Shown: positions 58,016 through 64,000 of the stretch, piece by piece
How the letters are laid out: the number at the start of each line of letters is the position of its first letter
Position numbering within the stretch: the stretch's first letter is position 1
Assembly (NCBI RefSeq): GCF_000344615.1
Contig: NZ_KB467824.1
Location: 4,541,482-4,605,481 of the forward strand
Source: Janthinobacterium sp. CG3
GTDB lineage: Bacteria; Pseudomonadota; Gammaproteobacteria; Burkholderiales; Burkholderiaceae_D
Length of the DNA stretch: 64,000 nt
Direction: 5' to 3'
Notes under the pieces: generated by a model
Database searches by the model: none
The model's input: only the letters and a program-made list of their open reading frames with translations
Told to the model about the DNA's origin: nothing
Program-made: the position numbers and the translations under genes

Positions 58016-60163
58016 ATGAAAGATGCTATGGTCCGTCCTCAAATGCTCGTCCTTGCCGCCAGTATGTTGCTGGCCCATGTTGCCCACGCCGCGCCAGCGG
58101 CCCCCGCCGCCATGATCGAAGCCGCCAACCCCTTCTTCAAGGCCAGCCCGCTGCCCTTCCACATGCCGCAGTTCGACCAGATCACCAACGAGCACTACGC
58201 GCCGGCGTTCGCCGAGGGCATGCGGCGCCAGTTGGCCGAAGTCGAGGCAATCGCCAACAACCCCAAGCCGGCCACCTTCGACAACACCATCGTCGCGCTC
58301 GAACGCAGCGGCCAGCTATTGAACCAGGTCCGCCCGGTGTTCGAGAACATGTCCGGCGCCAACACCAACGAGGCGCTGGAAGGCGTCGAGCGCGACCTGT
58401 CGCCGAAGCTGGCCGCCCACAGCGACAGCATTTTGCTCAACGCCAAGCTGTACCAGCGCGTTAACAGCTTGTACGCCAAGCGCGACAAGCTGGGCCTGAA
58501 CGCCGAGGCGAAGCGCGTGCTGGAACGCTACCACACCGATTTCGTGCGCGCCGGCGCCAAGCTGTCCGCCGCCGACAAGGAAAAACTCAAGGTCTACAAC
58601 GGCGAGCTGGCCGCGCTGGCGACCGCCTTCAGCCAGAACGTGTTGAAGGAAACCAATGCGCTGGGGCTGGTGGTCGACACCCGCGCCGAGCTCGACGGCA
58701 TGACCGCCAGCGATATCGACACCGCCGCCGCCGCCGCCAAGGCGCGCGGCCTGGACGGCAAGTTCGTCATCGCGTTGACCAACACCACCGGCCAGGCGCC
58801 GCTGGCGGTGCTGAGCAACCGCGCGGTGCGCCAGCGCCTGCTGGAGGCGTCGATGGCGCGCGGCAGCCGCGGCGGCGAGTTCGACAACCGCGCCATCGTC
58901 ACCAAGCTGGCCAAGCTGCGCGCTGAACGCGCGGCCCTGCTCGGTTATCCGAACTACGCGGCCTACGCGCTGGAAGACCAGACCGCCAAGACCACGCTGG
59001 CCGTCAACACCTTGTTGGCGGATCTGGCCAAGCCGGCCGCCGCCAACGCGCGCCGCGAGGCGGCCGATTTGCAAGCCATCGTCGACGCCGAAAAGGGCGG
59101 TTTCCAGGTCGGCGCGGCCGATTGGGCGTTTTACACCGACAAGTTGCGCGCCGCCCGCTTCAATTTCGACGAAAACCAATTGAAGCCGTATTTCGAGTTG
59201 AACAGCGTGCTGAACAACGGCGTCTTCTTCGCCGCCACCAAGCTATACGGCATCACTTTCAAGGAGCGCAAGGATTTGCCGGTCTACGACCCGGACGTGC
59301 GCGTGTACGACGTCATCGACGTCAATGGCAAGCCGCTGGCGCTGTTCATCGCCGACTTTTACGCGCGCAGCAACAAGCGCGGCGGCGCCTGGATGAACGA
59401 GTACGTGTCGCAGTCCAAGCTGCTGGGCAACCTGCCGGTGGTGGGCAACCACTTGAACATTCCCAAGCCGCCGGCCGGCGAGGCGACGCTGATGACCTTC
59501 GACGAGGTCAACACGCTGTTCCACGAGTTCGGCCACGCGCTGCACGGCATGTTTTCGGACGTGACCTATCCGCGCTTCGCCGGCACCAGCGTGCCGAGCG
59601 ACTTTGTCGAGTATCCGTCGCAGGTCAACGAAATGTGGGCGCTGTGGCCGGAAGTGCTGCAAAACTACGGCAAGCACTACCAGACCGGCGCGCCGATGCC
59701 GAAGGAGTTGCTGGACAAGGTGACGGGCGCGAAGAAGTTCAACCAGGGCTTCATGACCACCGAGTATCTGGCCGCGTCGCTGGTCGACCAGCGCTGGCAC
59801 CAGTTGACGCCGGCGCAAGTGCCGAGCGATGTGCTGGCGTTCGAGGCGGCGGCGCTGAAGGAGGCCGGCGTCGATTTCGCGCCGGTGCCGCCGCGCTACC
59901 GCACCACCTATTTCTCGCACAGTTTCTCGGGCGGCTACTCGGCCGCGTATTATGCTTACCTGTGGAGCGAGAAGCTGGACGCGGAATCGGTGAATTGGTT
60001 CAAGGAAAACGGCGGCCTGCAGCGCAAGAACGGCGACTGGTTCCGCCAGAAGCTGCTGGCGCGCGGCGGCACCAATGACGCGCTGCAGTTGTTCCGCAAC
60101 TTCCGCGGCCGCGACGCCAAGGTCGACGCCTTGTTGGAGCGCCGTGGTTTGGCCGGCAAGTAA
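58016..60163 (+). CDS. dcp: M3-family peptidyl-dipeptidase (Dcp-like), exported
   Basis: A 715-residue zinc metallopeptidase with a signal peptide (MLVLAASMLLAHVAHAAPA), a long helical N-terminal half and the M3 zinc motif in NTLFHEFGHALHGMFSD (HExxH), with EYPSQVNEMW and FSGGYSAAYYAYLWSE further on. Dcp removes C-terminal dipeptides from peptides. E. coli Dcp is cytoplasmic or periplasmic depending on the source; the signal peptide here points to the periplasm. The start at 58016 precedes the signal peptide closely. Confidence 0.92.
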   Translation: MKDAMVRPQMLVLAASMLLAHVAHAAPAAPAAMIEAANPFFKASPLPFHMPQFDQITNEHYAPAFAEGMRRQLAEVEAIANNPKPATFDNTIVALERSGQLLNQVRPVFENMSGANTNEALEGVERDLSPKLAAHSDSILLNAKLYQRVNSLYAKRDKLGLNAEAKRVLERYHTDFVRAGAKLSAADKEKLKVYNGELAALATAFSQNVLKETNALGLVVDTRAELDGMTASDIDTAAAAAKARGLDGKFVIALTNTTGQAPLAVLSNRAVRQRLLEASMARGSRGGEFDNRAIVTKLAKLRAERAALLGYPNYAAYALEDQTAKTTLAVNTLLADLAKPAAANARREAADLQAIVDAEKGGFQVGAADWAFYTDKLRAARFNFDENQLKPYFELNSVLNNGVFFAATKLYGITFKERKDLPVYDPDVRVYDVIDVNGKPLALFIADFYARSNKRGGAWMNEYVSQSKLLGNLPVVGNHLNIPKPPAGEATLMTFDEVNTLFHEFGHALHGMFSDVTYPRFAGTSVPSDFVEYPSQVNEMWALWPEVLQNYGKHYQTGAPMPKELLDKVTGAKKFNQGFMTTEYLAASLVDQRWHQLTPAQVPSDVLAFEAAALKEAGVDFAPVPPRYRTTYFSHSFSGGYSAAYYAYLWSEKLDAESVNWFKENGGLQRKNGDWFRQKLLARGGTNDALQLFRNFRGRDAKVDALLERRGLAGK

Positions 60164-60177
60164 ACCGGAGGCGTGAG

Positions 60178-60210
60178 TCCGGGGTCAAACCCTCAGGGTC
60201 CGACCCCGGC
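60178..60210. repeat. Dispersed GGGGTC..GACCCC repeat
   Basis: TCCGGGGTCAAACCC and GGGTCCGACCCCGG face each other just after the M3 peptidase stop. Same family as 13494-13525 and 21057-21105. Confidence 0.55.
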
Positions 60211-60342
60211 TCTGCGCCGGTGTTTTAAAGCGGGGCGGCGGCAACTCGGCGCCGCCGCGACATGTCGCGCGGCGATGGATTTTTGGCAAACTAGTACTTC
60301 AGCGGTATGGGCGTTATCAATAAATATGAGTAAGATGGAACT

Positions 60343-60555
60343 ATGAACGAGCAAGATTTGAACGGCGTGACATTGGAAGCGATCGTAACGCGGCTGCAGG
60401 CGCATTACGGCTGGGCCGAGCTGGCCAAGCGGATCGACATCAACTGCTTTATCAGTGACCCGAGCGTCAAGTCGAGCCTGAAATTTTTACGTAAGACGCC
60501 GTGGGCCAGGGCGAAGGTGGAACAGCTCTACCTCGGCACGCAGTTTACCAATTGA
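60343..60555 (+). CDS. VF530 family (DUF2132) small protein
   Basis: A 70-residue protein: [47 protein letters not shown]. These blocks are the VF530/DUF2132 signature. The family is small and its function is uncertain, though DNA binding has been proposed from its fold. It lies 11 bases before the DUF4404 gene. Confidence 0.9.
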   Translation: MNEQDLNGVTLEAIVTRLQAHYGWAELAKRIDINCFISDPSVKSSLKFLRKTPWARAKVEQLYLGTQFTN

Positions 60556-60566
60556 CTGGAAAAAGC

Positions 60567-60839
60567 ATGGACACCAATCTGAAGGCATCGTTAAAAAACC
60601 TGCACGCGAAATTGGCGGTCACCGGTCCCGTCGATGAAGAGTTGCAGGAATTGCTGTTGCAGCTGGACGGCGACATCAAGCAATTGCTCGACAAGCGCGT
60701 CGCCGACGCGGAGGACAGCACCACCTACGGCCTGGCCGAACGGACGCAGGAAATCTCGGCCAAGTTCGCGGTCAAGCATCCGCAACTGGAGCCGGCTTTG
60801 CGCGAGCTGGGCAATATCCTGTCCAGCATGGGCATCTAA
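60567..60839 (+). CDS. DUF4404-family small protein
   Basis: A 90-residue helical protein: LKNLHAKLAVTGPVDEELQELL at the start and LEPALRELGNILSSMGI at the end fit DUF4404. Function is unknown. I chose the ATG at 60567 (MDTNLKASLKNL). Confidence 0.8.
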   Translation: MDTNLKASLKNLHAKLAVTGPVDEELQELLLQLDGDIKQLLDKRVADAEDSTTYGLAERTQEISAKFAVKHPQLEPALRELGNILSSMGI

Positions 60840-60908
60840 GCCGCCAGCATAGCGGCGGGGCCGCCGGCCCCGCCATCGCTAGCGCTAGCTCTAGCGCTAC
60901 GACAGCCA

Positions 60909-61421
60909 CTACGGGAACGCCAGCATCGGCGGTTCCTCGCCGCCGAAACTGATTTCGGGATGGCGTCTTTCGATCATTTCCTCGATTTCCTTCACGCGCC
61001 GCACCGGCACGTCGACGATCAGCAATACCTGGCCGGCGGCGATCGGCGCGCTAAAGCGCGCCAGGCGCGAGTTCGGCACCGCCGCCGCGTTCATGCCCGA
61101 GGCCCACGCGCCGAAGATGGCGCCGCCCAGCGCCGCGATCAAGATCGCCACCGTGCGCAGGGTCAGCCCGTCGGGCGGGAACAGCGCCAGGAAGATGCCG
61201 GCGCCCAGCCCGGCCACGCCGCCGATGAGCATGCCCAGTTGCGCGCCGTGTACCAGGTCGGTCTTTTGCAGCGCGTTCAAGTCGGGCATGTCGGGCAGCA
61301 AGGTGCCTTCGCGCGCCAGGAAGTGCATATGGCGCTCCTCGATGCGCGCCAGCAGCAATTCGTCGAGCATGGCGCGGCCGCTGGCCACGCTGGGTAACAT
61401 AAAGTAGAGTCTGCGTCGCAT
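60909..61421 (-). CDS. Membrane protein with glycine-rich hydrophobic core, DUF1269-like
   Basis: A 170-residue protein. A soluble start (MRRRLYFMLPSVASGRAMLDELLLARIEERHMHF) is followed by two hydrophobic glycine-rich segments (about 68-88 and 95-117, GMLIGGVAGLGAGIF and AALGGAIFGAW) and a soluble end (VLLIVDVPVRRVKEIEEMIE). This layout resembles DUF1269/general stress membrane proteins. The function is unknown. GGGAGA before the codon at 61421 supports that start. Confidence 0.7.
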   Translation of the reverse strand: MRRRLYFMLPSVASGRAMLDELLLARIEERHMHFLAREGTLLPDMPDLNALQKTDLVHGAQLGMLIGGVAGLGAGIFLALFPPDGLTLRTVAILIAALGGAIFGAWASGMNAAAVPNSRLARFSAPIAAGQVLLIVDVPVRRVKEIEEMIERRHPEISFGGEEPPMLAFP

Positions 61422-61630
61422 GGTGATCTCCCGGTAAAGGTGGCCCTGCATTCGTTATAGTCGGCAAAATAACAAAATGCAAACATCATTTGCGCCACCG
61501 GGCCGGGCCGCCTTTTTTCTTGGGTTAACTTCACAAGTGATTGAAAAATAAACGTTTTTTTCGTAAAATTGGCGCGGAAACGACGCCGGTCCGGGCCACG
61601 GCTTGACATTTCCGGTACAATTCGTCCCAT

Positions 61631-63976
<2,346 letters not shown>

Positions 63977-64000
63977 GCTGCCGGGGGCGCGGGAGTGTTT

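Overview
The window looks like chromosomal DNA of an Oxalobacteraceae betaproteobacterium of the Massilia/Duganella/Janthinobacterium type. The evidence is high-GC core genes in orders known from that group (mlaFEDACB, a bolA-family gene, murA, the his operon, HIT, tatABC), a priA/hemE pair, and protein sequences that read as Burkholderiales. The assignment rests on recognition, not on a search.

Region 1 (1-8157) is an accessory type VI secretion island of mixed GC content. It opens with the 3' end of a vgrG, then an AT-rich putative effector with a hydrophobic, pore-toxin-like C-terminus and its membrane immunity protein. A decayed insertion sequence follows, then an orphan PoNi-type (DUF1910/DUF1911) immunity gene. 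Next comes a displaced vgrG fragment with an amber codon, fused in frame to the same toxin C-terminus and followed by a second immunity copy. A relic of an IS5-type transposase and a 23-codon remnant of a third immunity gene close the island. The layout resembles an orphan toxin/immunity cassette store like those of Rhs and CdiA loci, here attached to vgrG. It is the most interesting part of the window.

Region 2 (8.6-14.9 kb) is a sugar-uptake locus: a LamB-type porin, an FrcB/FrcC/FrcA-like ABC importer, an RbsD/FucU-family mutarotase and a ROK regulator. Similar AT-rich inverted repeats precede the porin and binding-protein genes. A strong hairpin separates the binding-protein gene from the permease gene.

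Region 3 (15.1-32.6 kb) is a long co-directional core block. It holds phospholipid transport (mlaF-E-D-A-C-B), an ABC-2 exporter pair, a BolA-family gene, murA, histidine biosynthesis (hisG, D, C, B, H, A, F, I, E, with a DNA methyltransferase between hisD and hisC), a HIT hydrolase and tatA-B-C.

Region 4 (32.7-42.2 kb, minus strand) holds a YiaA/B membrane protein, a DUF885 peptidase, a small membrane protein, a 1389-residue SNF2 helicase and an S9 peptidase.

Region 5 (42.2-53.8 kb) holds hemE, a 0.9-kb non-coding segment with a repeated array of DnaA-box-like 9-mers, priA, an ArgP-like regulator, a flavin disulfide oxidoreductase, a degenerate HD-GYP protein, an SRPBCC protein, Rep helicase and SlyX.

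Region 6 (53.8-64 kb) is mixed. It has a hydroxyproline-type reductase beside an internally deleted racemase-family pseudogene, a split DipZ-like CcdA/thioredoxin pair, a nucleotidyltransferase regulator with a palindromic operator and a broken downstream partner, an M3 peptidase, small DUF genes and a YgiQ-type radical SAM protein. No tRNA, rRNA or CRISPR array was seen.
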